Positions 54,961 through 63,204 of a stretch of 64,000 nucleotides of DNA are shown in pieces; position 1 is the stretch's first letter, and the number at the start of each line of letters is the position of its first letter. A program made the position numbers and the translations under genes. The notes below the pieces were generated by a model. It was not told the origin of the DNA and ran no database searches. It was given only the letters and a program-made list of their open reading frames with translations. The stretch is from Candidatus Thiodictyon syntrophicum (GTDB lineage: Bacteria; Pseudomonadota; Gammaproteobacteria; Chromatiales; Chromatiaceae): the NCBI RefSeq assembly GCF_002813775.1, contig NZ_CP020370.1, positions 3,559,501-3,623,500 of the forward strand, written 5' to 3'.

Positions 54961-56173
54961 CGGGAGCGGGCCGTCCCGCTGGGCGCGCGCCGACCTGGCC
55001 TATTGCAGCAACGTCCACCCCGGCGCCGACCTGGAGTCGGTCCTCGGCCACCTGGCGGGACCAGTACGGGCGGTGCGGGAGCGGCGCGGGATCGACCGGA
55101 TGGGCGCCGGGCTCTGGCTCAGCGCCCAGGCCGCCGCCCGCCTGGACGGGGCCTGCCGACCCTTGGCCGCGGCACTCGCCGCCGCCGGCATCGAACTCTT
55201 CACACTCAACGGCTTCCCCCACGGGGACTTCCACCATGCACGGGTCAAGGAGGGGGTCTACGCCCCCGCCTGGGACGCCCCGGAGCGCCTGCGCTATACG
55301 CTCAGCCTCGCGCGCATCCTCACCGATTGCCTGGCGCCGGGGGCCGCGTGCGGGACCATCTCCACCCTGCCGCTGGGCTTCGCACCCACTTGGAATGCCG
55401 TGCGCCAGGCGCGCGCACTGACCCAATTGTGTTTGCTGGCCGAGGGGTTGGCGCGGCTCGCCGCGCACAGCGGGCGCGCGATCCGCGTCTGTCTCGAGCC
55501 GGAACCCGGGTGCGTGCTGGAGTCCACCACGGACGCCCTGACCCTGTTCGAGCGCGACCTGCCCGCGGCTGCCCGTGCGGCCGGCGTCGCGCGCGAGGCG
55601 ATCGGCAACCACCTGGGTCTGTGCTACGACATCTGTCATCAGGCGGTACAATTCGAGGATTGCGCAGGGTCACTGGCGCGGCTGGCGGACGCGGGGGTGA
55701 AGGTGGGCAAGATCCAGGTCTCCTGCGCCCTCCAGATCGACCACCCGAGTCCGGCGGTCCTGGCCGGGGTCGCGCGTGACTTTTCCGAGCCGCGTTATCT
55801 GCACCAGGTGCGCACGCTGGTCCCGGCCGGGTCCGGACCCGCGGCCCTGACCGGCCGGATGGACCTGCCGGAGGCCCTGGGGGACCCTGGCTTCCCGCGC
55901 ACCCACCCGTGGCGGGTCCATTTCCATGTGCCGATCAACACCCGGGCCCTGGCCCAGCCCGGCCTCTCCACCACCCAGGCCGCCATCGGCGCCGCACTCG
56001 ACTGGTTGGCCGGGACCACTGGACCAGGACCCCACCTGGAGGTGGAGACCTATACCTGGCAGGTCCTGCCCGCGGGGCTGCGCCCGAGCGACCCCGCGGC
56101 CCTGACCGGGGGCCTCGTCGCGGAGCTGCAATGGCTGGAGGCGCAATTGCACCGGCGCGGGATGCTCTCCTGA
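54932..56173 (+). CDS. eboE: EboE, metabolite traffic TIM-barrel protein
   Basis: A 413-residue protein of the xylose-isomerase-like fold, starting at GTG within the end of eboB. Motifs include DLAYCSNVHPG near residue 21, LFTLNGFPHGDFHH near 90, VCLEPEPGCVLES, LCYDICHQAVQFED and HFHVPINTRAL, giving a set of Glu, Asp and His residues suited to bind a metal. These match EboE proteins, which are about this length. It probably acts on the same precursor as EboB and EboF. The C-terminus EVETYTWQVLP is a typical ending. Confidence 0.87.
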   Translation: MDRPPSSRADGSGPSRWARADLAYCSNVHPGADLESVLGHLAGPVRAVRERRGIDRMGAGLWLSAQAAARLDGACRPLAAALAAAGIELFTLNGFPHGDFHHARVKEGVYAPAWDAPERLRYTLSLARILTDCLAPGAACGTISTLPLGFAPTWNAVRQARALTQLCLLAEGLARLAAHSGRAIRVCLEPEPGCVLESTTDALTLFERDLPAAARAAGVAREAIGNHLGLCYDICHQAVQFEDCAGSLARLADAGVKVGKIQVSCALQIDHPSPAVLAGVARDFSEPRYLHQVRTLVPAGSGPAALTGRMDLPEALGDPGFPRTHPWRVHFHVPINTRALAQPGLSTTQAAIGAALDWLAGTTGPGPHLEVETYTWQVLPAGLRPSDPAALTGGLVAELQWLEAQLHRRGMLS

Positions 56174-56231
56174 CACTTGAGGTCGGCCTTCGGGCCGATC
56201 CGACCGGCAACCACTCCAACCAGGACGCCCC

Positions 56232-57626
56232 ATGACTGCAACGCCAACCAGACCCCTGGTGATCATCGACGTGGTGGGCCTGACCCCGGCCCTGCTCGGT
56301 GTCCACACCCCCAACCTCAACCGGCTCGCTGCGGATGGATTCCTGGCCACCATGGACGGCGTCTTTCCGGCGCTCACCACCACCGCCCAGGCCTCCATGC
56401 TCACCGGCACCCAACCGACCCGGCACGGCATCGTCGGCAATGGCTGGTATTTCCGTGACTTCGCCGAGGTCTTTTTCTGGCGCCAGTCCAACCAACTGGT
56501 GCTGGGCGAGAAGGTCTGGGAGGGGTTGCGGCGCGAGCGCCCCGGCTTCACCTGCGCCAAGCTCTTCTGGTGGTACAACATGTACTCCAGCGCGGATTGG
56601 TCGGTCACCCCCAGGCCCATCTATCCCGCCGACGGGCGCAAGATCCCCGCCCTCTACTCCCATCCGCTGGACCTGGACCGCGAACTGGAAGAGACGCTGG
56701 GCAAGTTCCCCTTTTTCAACTTCTGGGGACCCAAGGCGGATCTGCGTTCCTCCGCCTGGATCGGCCGCGCCGCGGCCGAGGTCTTTCGCCGCCGGCGACC
56801 GGACCTGAGCCTGGTCTATCTCCCGCACCTGGATTACAACCTGCAACGGCTGGGACCGGACGCCCCGGCCATCTGGACGGATGTCGCCGCCATCGACCGG
56901 GTGGCGGGCACCCTGATCGATCAGGTACGGGGGGCGGGGGCCGAGGTCCTGGTGGTGTCCGAATATGGCGTTACCCAAGCCCGGCACCCGGTCCATATCA
57001 ACCGGGTCCTGCGCGAGCAGGGGCTGCTCGCGGTCCGCGAAACGCTGGGCTGGGAGCTCCTGGACCCGGGCGCCAGCCGCGCCTTCGCGGTCGCCGACCA
57101 TCAGGTCGCCCATGTCTATGTGGCGGACCCGGCGGACCTGGCCATGGTGGCGCGCCTGTTGGGCAGGACGCAGGGGGTCGGCGAGGTATTGGACCAGGCG
57201 GGCAAGGCCGCCTGGGGGGTCGACCACCCCCGCAGCGGTGACCTGGTGGCCGTGGCCGAGCCCGGCGCCTGGTTCACCTACTATTACTGGTTGGACGAGG
57301 CCCGGGCGCCGGACTTCGCCCGCACCGTCGATATCCACCGCAAGCCTGGCTATGACCCGGTCGAACTCTTTATCGACCCGCGCCTGCGCCTGCCGCAACT
57401 CAAGGTCGCCTGGCGGCTGCTGCAAAAGCATCTGGGCCAGCGGATGCTGATGGACCTGATCCCCTTGCGGCCCGACCTGGTGCGCGGGACCCATGGGCGC
57501 CCCGCAGCCAACCCGGAGCAAGGCCCGCTGGTCATCGGCTCAAACCGGGCGCTCGCCCGTGATCGCCTGGCCATGACCGACCTCGCCGAATTGATCCGGC
57601 GCCACTGCGGTGGCGCGGCGGCTTGA
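56232..57626 (+). CDS. eboF: EboF, alkaline-phosphatase-superfamily (nucleotide pyrophosphatase-like) protein
   Basis: A 464-residue protein of the type I phosphodiesterase/nucleotide pyrophosphatase family. The nucleophile region is FPALTTTAQASMLTGTQPTRHG, and metal ligands are visible in PLVIIDVVGLTP (Asp), LPHLDYNLQRLGPD (Asp/His), VVSEYGVTQARHPVHINR and DHPRSGDLV. No signal peptide is seen, so it is likely cytoplasmic. It would cleave a phosphoester or phosphoanhydride of the pathway intermediate. It closes the ebo cluster and converges on the GH31 gene 28 bases away. Confidence 0.86.
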   Translation: MTATPTRPLVIIDVVGLTPALLGVHTPNLNRLAADGFLATMDGVFPALTTTAQASMLTGTQPTRHGIVGNGWYFRDFAEVFFWRQSNQLVLGEKVWEGLRRERPGFTCAKLFWWYNMYSSADWSVTPRPIYPADGRKIPALYSHPLDLDRELEETLGKFPFFNFWGPKADLRSSAWIGRAAAEVFRRRRPDLSLVYLPHLDYNLQRLGPDAPAIWTDVAAIDRVAGTLIDQVRGAGAEVLVVSEYGVTQARHPVHINRVLREQGLLAVRETLGWELLDPGASRAFAVADHQVAHVYVADPADLAMVARLLGRTQGVGEVLDQAGKAAWGVDHPRSGDLVAVAEPGAWFTYYYWLDEARAPDFARTVDIHRKPGYDPVELFIDPRLRLPQLKVAWRLLQKHLGQRMLMDLIPLRPDLVRGTHGRPAANPEQGPLVIGSNRALARDRLAMTDLAELIRRHCGGAAA

Positions 57627-57654
57627 ATTGCGCAGTCCGGCGAAGGCCGCGCTG

Positions 57655-60600
57655 CTACGGCTGGAAGTTCCCCGAGGTCGTGACCGCGCCGCCGGCGGGG
57701 GTCACCAGGATGTTGTTGTTCCCCGGCTGCCAGACGACCGGCTGGGCCCCGCCCTCCGGACGCTTCAGACACTTCCAGGCGAGTTGCTTGCCCGCGGGCA
57801 GGTTGGCGAGGGTGCCGGTCCAGCGCGGGTAGGTCGTGGGGCTGAGCTTGACCGCCTTGCTCGGGTCCCAGTTGCCGAGGCGGTCGCCGGCGCCCGCGAC
57901 ATAGACCGACTGGCCCCAGGTGGTGGTGCCGTTGTCGCACACGAAGTTGGCCGCTACCGGGCTCGGACCGCCCTTGAAGTCGCCGCTGGTCACCCCGGCA
58001 TCGCCGACCGCCGGGGTCTGGAGCGTATTGTTGTCACCCGGTTGCCAGAGGTCGACCTGGCTGATGTCGCCGGTCTCGGCGCGCTTGATACATTTCCATT
58101 CGACGTTGGTGCCGGGCGGCAGCGTGACCTTACCGCTGGTCCAGACCGGATAGGGGCCGTTGGGGGTGAGCGCCAGGGCCTGGGCGGCATTCCAGTTGCC
58201 CAGGGCCGGGACATTGCCGACCGCATAGACCGACTGGCGCCAGACGGTGGTGCCGTTGCGGCACTGGAAGGCGGCCGTGACCTCCTCCGGCGCGGGCTTG
58301 AGGGCGAAGACGAAGGTCCTGGCCGCCGTGACCGGGCCGGACCCGGACTTGGCGAGGATCAGGTTGCCGCCGGCATTGACCCAACCGCTCGCGGCCGTGT
58401 CCAGCGCGGCGGGTGTAGCCAGGGCCGGCAGCGGGCTGCCGTTGAGGCTGACACCGGTGGCCTGCTGCCCGTGGGTCACCAGTTCCACGACCGCGGCGCG
58501 CGCCTCCGGGGCGCCCTGGTAGTTGCCCTCAGCGGCGGCGATGGTCACCGCGGCGCTGCTGCCGTCGGCGGCGAGCTGCTGCGACAGCCTGGTGGTGCGC
58601 ACCGCCCCGCCGAGATAGGCCTGGGTCTGCCCGTCGTCCTCGTAGAGCGTGAAGCCGCTCGGCAGGGGCGCCGCATAGGCGCGCAGGATCAGCTCGTCAC
58701 GGGTCGAGCCGTCACTGCGTTTGCCGAAGACGTTCATGGTCTTCTCGTCCACGTACATCTTCGGGATCAGGGCCCCGGCGCGGGCGAAGACGGGCAGGCT
58801 GAAGACCCCGTTGTGCATCAGCGGGCGTTTGGTGAAGGTCTCGCCGGTGCTGTGGAGCCACTCGTTGGTCCGGTAGTCGACCCAGTCCCCGGCCGGCAGA
58901 TAGACATCGCGGGTCTGGGGCGCGCTGCGGTCGGCCACCAGCGCGACCAGCAGGTCGCGCCCGAGCATCTTCTCGCTGCCCAGACGCCGCACGTTCGGGT
59001 CCGCCTGGTAGTAGTAGACGAGCGGCGGGACCACCGGCTCACCGGCCAGCCAGGCGCGGTGCGCCAGCGAATACAGGTAGGGGCTCATCGCATAGCGCTG
59101 GCGCAGGTTCGCGAGGTTGCTCGCCCGGTCCCCGACCCGGTCGGGCACCGTCTCATGGCAGTTGCCGGACGGCTGGCCCTGGCCATAGGGGCAAGCGCTG
59201 TTGTTGGCATGGGGCCGGGCCGGGATATCGGTCAGCAGGCCGTCGGCGAACCACTGGGTATAGACCATGCCCAGGTCCTCGCCGTTGAGTGCGCTGCGAT
59301 GAAAGCCGCCGATGTCCGAACCGAAATAGTCGAGCCCCGAGAGCGACATGTGCAGTTGGGCGTTCATGTGGGCGGCGAGGTTCTCCAGATTCGAGCCGAT
59401 GTCGGCGGACCACATGCTGGTGCCGAAGCGCTGGATACCGGAGGCCCCGGAGCGGGCCATCATGAAGGGCCGGCGGACCACATTGTTGCGCTCATAGCCG
59501 CGGGCGATGCTCTGCGCCCACTTGAAGTTATAGAGGTTGTGATACTCGGCATGGGCGTGCTTGCCCGGCACCACCCCGGCGGTCCAATCGGGCTGGCCGA
59601 ACTGAAGGCTATATTGCTCCGGCTCGCCCAAGTCGATCCAGTGGCCGATGACCCCGTCCGCGATCAGGGGTTGACGCTTCTCGTCGTGCCAGTAGTCGCC
59701 GGCCAGGTCCTGGGTCCAGTCGAGCATACCGCCGGTGCCCCACCAGGGGTTCTGGCTCAGGAAGACCGGCGGGCACACCGCCGCCGGGCAGGGCTGGGTC
59801 GCCTCGCAGGCCCCGCCCACGCCGTTCTTGCACTGCTTGACCAGGAACTCGCGCGTCGCCAGGTCCGTGTGCTCCGGCAGGCTCTTGTCGATATAGGACT
59901 CCTCGATCGTCATGACACCGAGGCCCTGGTCCGCATACTGCGCGAGCTTCTTGGCGGGGTCCGGGAACTTGCCCAGGTCCCAGGTCAGGCTCCCCATGCG
60001 GCTGGGGTTGGTGCCGATGGCCGGGACCCCGCCGAACCACTGAAGGTCCAGCACGAAGCCGTCCACCGGAAAGCCGCCGCCGCGCAGGGCCGCGAGTTTG
60101 TCGTCGATCTCCTGCCAGTTGTCGAAGCCGTATTCCGAGACCCAGAGACCGAACATCTTCTTCGGCGGCACCGGCGGGCGGCCGGTCAGTTCCATATAGT
60201 CCTGGCGCAGATTGGGCAGGTCGGCACCGGTCATGAGATAGCCGCGGAGCTGGTCGCCCCAGGTCTCGACCTGCCAGGGGTTGCCGGAGAAGTCCCAGCG
60301 CTGTTTGTAGACCTGGTCCAGGAACAGCGCATAGTTCGCACTCCCGGCCCCCAGGGCATAGAGGATCGGGAACTGGGCATTGCCGGCCGCGCCGCCGTTG
60401 AAGCCGATCATCTGATTGCCGTAGTTGTCCCCCGGCTGGCGGACCTGATGATTGGCCGTGGTCCAATTACCGTCGGGATTGCCGGGGGTGATCAACTGCT
60501 CACCCAGGCCGTAGGCATCCTGCATACTGCCGGGGGCCAGCGTCAGCCCCTTCCAGTCCTGGGCGAGATTGAGCGGGCACAGGGTGGTCAGGGCCAGCCC

Positions 60601-61062
60601 CCGGACCTTGTCGGTCACGGCCAGACAGAGGTTGCCCGGGTCCACGACGACCTTCATCTCGGCCGTGTTGAGGGTCGTGCCGCCGGGCCCCGACTTGGTG
60701 AAGCTCGCGGGACCCGCGTAATTGGTCTTGGCGACCTGGGGCGAGGTCGCGAGCGCCGTCGCGGCGTCGGGTCCCGGTCCCTTGGCCGAGACCTCGAAGT
60801 GGACCAGGTCATCGCGCAGGAACTCCAGGATCAGATACTGGTTCCCGGACTGGAACTTGACCCGCTCGACCGCCGCAAGGGCGCTCGAGGGCAGGCACCA
60901 GGCCAGGGCCAGCAGGGCGGTGCCGGCGGCGGCCTGGGGCAGTTTGAAACGCTCGGGTCGCCGGTTGGTCGGCCGGGTTTGCGTGGCGGATGGTTGCGGG
61001 CGCGGCGCGGGCCGCGGCCGATGGCGCCGGTCGGGCCGGTCGCCGGGGGCAGGAATTTTCAT
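57655..61062 (-). CDS. Secreted GH31 glycoside hydrolase with two CBM20 domains
   Basis: A 1135-residue exported enzyme. I set the start at ATG 61062, where GAGGAG lies about 9 bases upstream; the frame is open to 61524. A long basic N-terminus precedes the signal helix (AAGTALLALAWCLPSSALAA). A galactose-mutarotase-like domain is followed by the GH31 barrel: DGFVLDLQWFGG (near 334), the nucleophile motif GHWIDLGEPE (near 474), the acid/base motif MWSADIGSN (near 549) and DYFGSDIGGF (near 579). Two tandem CBM20 starch-binding domains (about 929-1015 and 1037-1130) each carry GNWN/GNWDP and WKC..R. GH31 enzymes hydrolyse or transfer alpha-glucosyl or alpha-xylosyl units; CBM20 points to starch- or glycogen-like substrates. 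Confidence 0.9.
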   Translation of the reverse strand: MKIPAPGDRPDRRHRPRPAPRPQPSATQTRPTNRRPERFKLPQAAAGTALLALAWCLPSSALAAVERVKFQSGNQYLILEFLRDDLVHFEVSAKGPGPDAATALATSPQVAKTNYAGPASFTKSGPGGTTLNTAEMKVVVDPGNLCLAVTDKVRGLALTTLCPLNLAQDWKGLTLAPGSMQDAYGLGEQLITPGNPDGNWTTANHQVRQPGDNYGNQMIGFNGGAAGNAQFPILYALGAGSANYALFLDQVYKQRWDFSGNPWQVETWGDQLRGYLMTGADLPNLRQDYMELTGRPPVPPKKMFGLWVSEYGFDNWQEIDDKLAALRGGGFPVDGFVLDLQWFGGVPAIGTNPSRMGSLTWDLGKFPDPAKKLAQYADQGLGVMTIEESYIDKSLPEHTDLATREFLVKQCKNGVGGACEATQPCPAAVCPPVFLSQNPWWGTGGMLDWTQDLAGDYWHDEKRQPLIADGVIGHWIDLGEPEQYSLQFGQPDWTAGVVPGKHAHAEYHNLYNFKWAQSIARGYERNNVVRRPFMMARSGASGIQRFGTSMWSADIGSNLENLAAHMNAQLHMSLSGLDYFGSDIGGFHRSALNGEDLGMVYTQWFADGLLTDIPARPHANNSACPYGQGQPSGNCHETVPDRVGDRASNLANLRQRYAMSPYLYSLAHRAWLAGEPVVPPLVYYYQADPNVRRLGSEKMLGRDLLVALVADRSAPQTRDVYLPAGDWVDYRTNEWLHSTGETFTKRPLMHNGVFSLPVFARAGALIPKMYVDEKTMNVFGKRSDGSTRDELILRAYAAPLPSGFTLYEDDGQTQAYLGGAVRTTRLSQQLAADGSSAAVTIAAAEGNYQGAPEARAAVVELVTHGQQATGVSLNGSPLPALATPAALDTAASGWVNAGGNLILAKSGSGPVTAARTFVFALKPAPEEVTAAFQCRNGTTVWRQSVYAVGNVPALGNWNAAQALALTPNGPYPVWTSGKVTLPPGTNVEWKCIKRAETGDISQVDLWQPGDNNTLQTPAVGDAGVTSGDFKGGPSPVAANFVCDNGTTTWGQSVYVAGAGDRLGNWDPSKAVKLSPTTYPRWTGTLANLPAGKQLAWKCLKRPEGGAQPVVWQPGNNNILVTPAGGAVTTSGNFQP

Positions 61063-61392
61063 GTCGTCAGCTCCTCGTCGGGCGCACGGGCGCCCCGTCT
61101 TGGGTCGATGGCAAGACCACGCGGGATGCGTCGTCTGCGGGTTCCGTGCGGCCAGCAACCGCGTCCATGACTGCAATCGCGGCGCCCTCATGGCGGGCGC
61201 CGGTTCTTTGACTTCCCTGGGCGGGGGCGGCGTCCCGGCACCGGATACCGGAGCGGGACGGCGCGCCCTGGGGGTGACTATCGCAGCCTCGGTTGCGCCT
61301 GAAAATACGCTGAGGCACCCGGGCGTCTGTCGGATTTTTCTCAAGCTGTTGCCGGGGGTGCTGATCGTTGTCCACGGGCCAAGGCGGCGCAG

Positions 61393-61528
61393 GGCCTCGA
61401 TCATTATTCCGGCCGCCTCTGAGGGCGATATCCGTCGCGGCCTGGGGGCCGCTCCTACGCCGTAGGAGCGGCCCCCAGGCCGCGACGGGTTGCCGCAAGG
61501 CCGTGTGGCCGGCGTTATGATCAAGGCC
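61393..61528. repeat. MITE-like element with 28-bp perfect central palindrome
   Basis: A 136-bp element bounded by 22-bp imperfect inverted repeats at 61393-61414 and 61507-61528 (GGCCTyGATCATwAykCCGGCC, 18 of 22 identical), the same ends as the element at 13614-13791. Its core is a perfect 28-bp inverted repeat, 61432-61459 with 61461-61488, separated by one base. The core wording (GGCCTGGGGGCCGCTCCTACG) is REP-like and differs from that of the other copy. Confidence 0.7.
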
Positions 61529-61608
61529 GCGGCGCAGTGCAGACGGGCCTATAGGTAGTAGAGCCTTTCGTCTTCTTTTGTGCGATCCCCAAGCCCCGAA
61601 GGGGCGCG

Positions 61609-61764
61609 ACATACCAGCCCAGGGCAACGCCCTGGGATAGCGTTGTTTATTCGGCCTGGCCCTGAAAGGGCGTGACATCAGGAGCCATGCCGTTATGTCA
61701 CGCCCTTTCAGGGCTAAGCTCCGCGGATAACCCATACCCAGGGCGTTGCCCTGGGCTGGTATGT
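61609..61764. repeat. Second inverted-repeat (MITE-like) element
   Basis: A 156-bp palindromic unit. The outer arms are a perfect 28-bp inverted pair (61609-61636 with 61737-61764); the inner arms are a perfect 20-bp pair (61659-61678 with 61695-61714). Arms contain CCCAGGGCAACGCCCTGGG and GCCCTGAAAGGGCGTGACAT, typical of dispersed repeats in high-GC proteobacteria. It abuts, and appears to have replaced, the 5' end of a DUF1640-type gene. Confidence 0.75.
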
Positions 61765-61786
61765 CCGACCCCGTTGGGGTCAGTCG

Positions 61787-61992
61787 CCAAGAAGCTGGAG
61801 GCGGCCGGGCTTCCGACACCCCAGGCCGAGGCCATCGCCGACGCCTTCCGCGAGGCCACCAGTGAGGAAGTGGTGACGCGCGACTACCTCGACGCCCGCC
61901 TGGAGGCCGCCAAGGGGGACCTCATCAAATGGGTGGCCGGGCTACTGATGGCCCAGGCGGTCTTGATTGCGGCCCTGGTCAAGCTGCTCTGA
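61787..61992 (+). pseudogene. DUF1640/CCDC90-like coiled-coil protein, 5' end lost
   Basis: About 68 codons match the usual DUF1640 pattern: KKLEAAGLPTPQAEAIADAF, a short coiled-coil segment with YLDARLEAAKGDLIKW, and a C-terminal membrane helix VAGLLMAQAVLIAALVKLL. Normal family members start a few residues before the GLPTPQAEA block with an initiator and a short leader; here that part is replaced by the repeat element. A frame extends back through the element to a GTG at 61672, so translation from repeat sequence is possible. I regard it as a truncated gene. Confidence 0.6.
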
Positions 61993-62131
61993 GGCTTGAC
62001 TTACAGGCAGGGAGGCGGCGTGTGGGACCGGTGAAAGCCTCGCGCGCCCATGCAGAGGACTCCCGCTACGCGCCCCTTGACCTTCACGCCAAGCGGTCGG
62101 ACCATGCCGGAAAGCGTTATTGGAGCCCACC

Positions 62132-62506
62132 ATGCCGCCGCTCGCCGAACCGATCCCCGCGGGACGCGACTCCCGCACCGCGCGCGTGCCTGCAATTGAA
62201 GCCGCGATGATCCGCGAAGTGACGGGTCGGCTGGTCGCCGCCCTGGCGCCGGAACGGGTGCTGCTGTTTGGCTCCTACGCCTGGGGCTCGCCCGATGCGG
62301 ACAGCGACCTGGACCTGTACCTGATCGTTGCCGACGATGCGGAACCCGCCCACCGGATCGCCCGGCGCGGGCATCTGGCGCTACGCGGCCTGAAGGTACC
62401 GGTTGACCTGATCGTGCGCACGCACTCGGAATCGGCGCGCAACGCACTGGCCGTCTCCAGTCTCGACTACGAGGTGTTGCAGCGCGGAGTTCCGCTCTAT
62501 GGTTGA
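62132..62506 (+). CDS. MNT-type nucleotidyltransferase (antitoxin of MNT/HEPN pair)
   Basis: A 124-residue minimal nucleotidyltransferase. The catalytic motif GSYAWGSPDADSDLDLYLIV supplies the GSxxxG and DxD residues, with a third Asp in VPVDLIV. MNT proteins paired with HEPN partners act as antitoxins, often by modifying the HEPN protein. ATG 62132 is chosen over a TTG 12 bases earlier because GGAG lies 6 bases before it. The end overlaps the HEPN gene by 8 bases, the standard coupling of such pairs. Confidence 0.85.
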   Translation: MPPLAEPIPAGRDSRTARVPAIEAAMIREVTGRLVAALAPERVLLFGSYAWGSPDADSDLDLYLIVADDAEPAHRIARRGHLALRGLKVPVDLIVRTHSESARNALAVSSLDYEVLQRGVPLYG

Positions 62507-62918
62507 CCCGGGGGCAGATCGGGGGGCTGAACCGGCCGCGTTGTTGTCCGTGCAGTGGATGGAGAAGGCGCGGCGCGACCTGGCGTCCGCCATTCGATTG
62601 CTCGACGGTGAGCCCCCTTACCTCGATACCGCCGTTTACCACTGTCAGCAGGCCGCCGAGAAGGCGCTCAAGGGCTACCTGGCCGGGCGGGGCCAGCCGC
62701 TGCGCCGGGTGCATGATTTGATCCTTCTGCTGGACGAATGCACGGGGCTCGATCCGTCGTTCGATCGACTGGCCGATGGGGCGGCCATGCTCACCCCGTA
62801 CGGGACCGCATTTCGGTATCCAGGCAATGTTAAGGAGCCGACCCTGTCCGAGGCGCGAGAGGCGGTGGAGGCGGCGCGATCGATCCTCGATCTGGCTGCG
62901 CTGCGGATGGTCCGGTAG
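62499..62918 (+). CDS. HEPN-domain protein (toxin of MNT/HEPN pair)
   Basis: A 139-residue helical protein with the HEPN pattern WMEKARRDLASAIRLL, YHCQQAAEKALKGYLAGRG and RRVHDLILLLDEC. HEPN toxins of this class are RNases with an R-x4-6-H motif; no clear RX4-6H is evident here (RRVHDL has an R-x-x-H spacing), so activity is uncertain. The pair belongs to the MNT/HEPN toxin-antitoxin group. The gene ends ahead of a strong hairpin at 62959-62987. Confidence 0.82.
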   Translation: MVDPGADRGAEPAALLSVQWMEKARRDLASAIRLLDGEPPYLDTAVYHCQQAAEKALKGYLAGRGQPLRRVHDLILLLDECTGLDPSFDRLADGAAMLTPYGTAFRYPGNVKEPTLSEAREAVEAARSILDLAALRMVR

Positions 62919-62958
62919 ACGACCTAAACCGTCCCGCGGATTGCCGCGGTGTTACCCC

Positions 62959-62987
62959 CTCGTGACACCGTTGTGCGGTGTCACGAG
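62959..62987. terminator. Hairpin between convergent genes, possible bidirectional terminator
   Basis: A perfect 12-bp stem CTCGTGACACCG / CGGTGTCACGAG encloses the 5-base loop TTGTG. It sits between the end of the HEPN gene and the end of the oppositely oriented small membrane protein gene (stop at 63016), where a shared terminator is expected. No T-run follows. Confidence 0.5.
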
Positions 62988-63015
62988 AGGACGAGAGGAA
63001 GGTGGTCGGCGCTCC

Positions 63016-63204
63016 TCAGTGCGCATAGCTGAACACGCGGAACGCCAAGGCGACGGCGAGCCCCGCGTACAGCAGGCCAATCAAGGTATCTCGCGTCTGG
63101 CGGGACAGCACCAGCGCCGGCCACAGGTGCAGCAAGTGCATCAGGGCCAGAAGGGCGTGACAAACGATCTCGTAGGCGATCAGAATAAGGGTTAGCGACA
63201 ACAT
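63016..63204 (-). CDS. Small two-helix membrane protein
   Basis: A 62-residue protein with two hydrophobic helices: residues 2-30 (LTLILIAYEIVCHALLALMH) and 41-57 (LIGLLYAGLAVALAFRV). They are joined by LSRQTRDT. GAGGT lies about 8 bases upstream of the ATG at 63204, which decides this start over longer upstream frames that run through repeat DNA. No family is recognised. Confidence 0.5.
   Translation of the reverse strand: MLSLTLILIAYEIVCHALLALMHLLHLWPALVLSRQTRDTLIGLLYAGLAVALAFRVFSYAH

Larger units (their letters stand above)
61063..61786. other. Long non-coding stretch dominated by two palindromic elements
   Basis: No convincing gene is seen between the GH31 start and the DUF1640 remnant. 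The region holds the MITE-like element at 61393-61528 and a second inverted-repeat element at 61609-61764. The first 330 bases upstream of GH31 show nothing recognisable beyond the ribosome-binding site. Confidence 0.6.

Noticed and set aside
57610-61170. A 1186-codon open frame on the plus strand opposite the GH31 gene
   Set aside because: The GH31 frame has catalytic motifs, CBM20 domains, a signal peptide and a ribosome site. The opposite frame has none and is a GC-bias artefact.
61063-61524. N-terminal extension of the GH31 protein
   Set aside because: It runs through a palindromic element, and the ATG at 61062 has a good ribosome site and a signal peptide.
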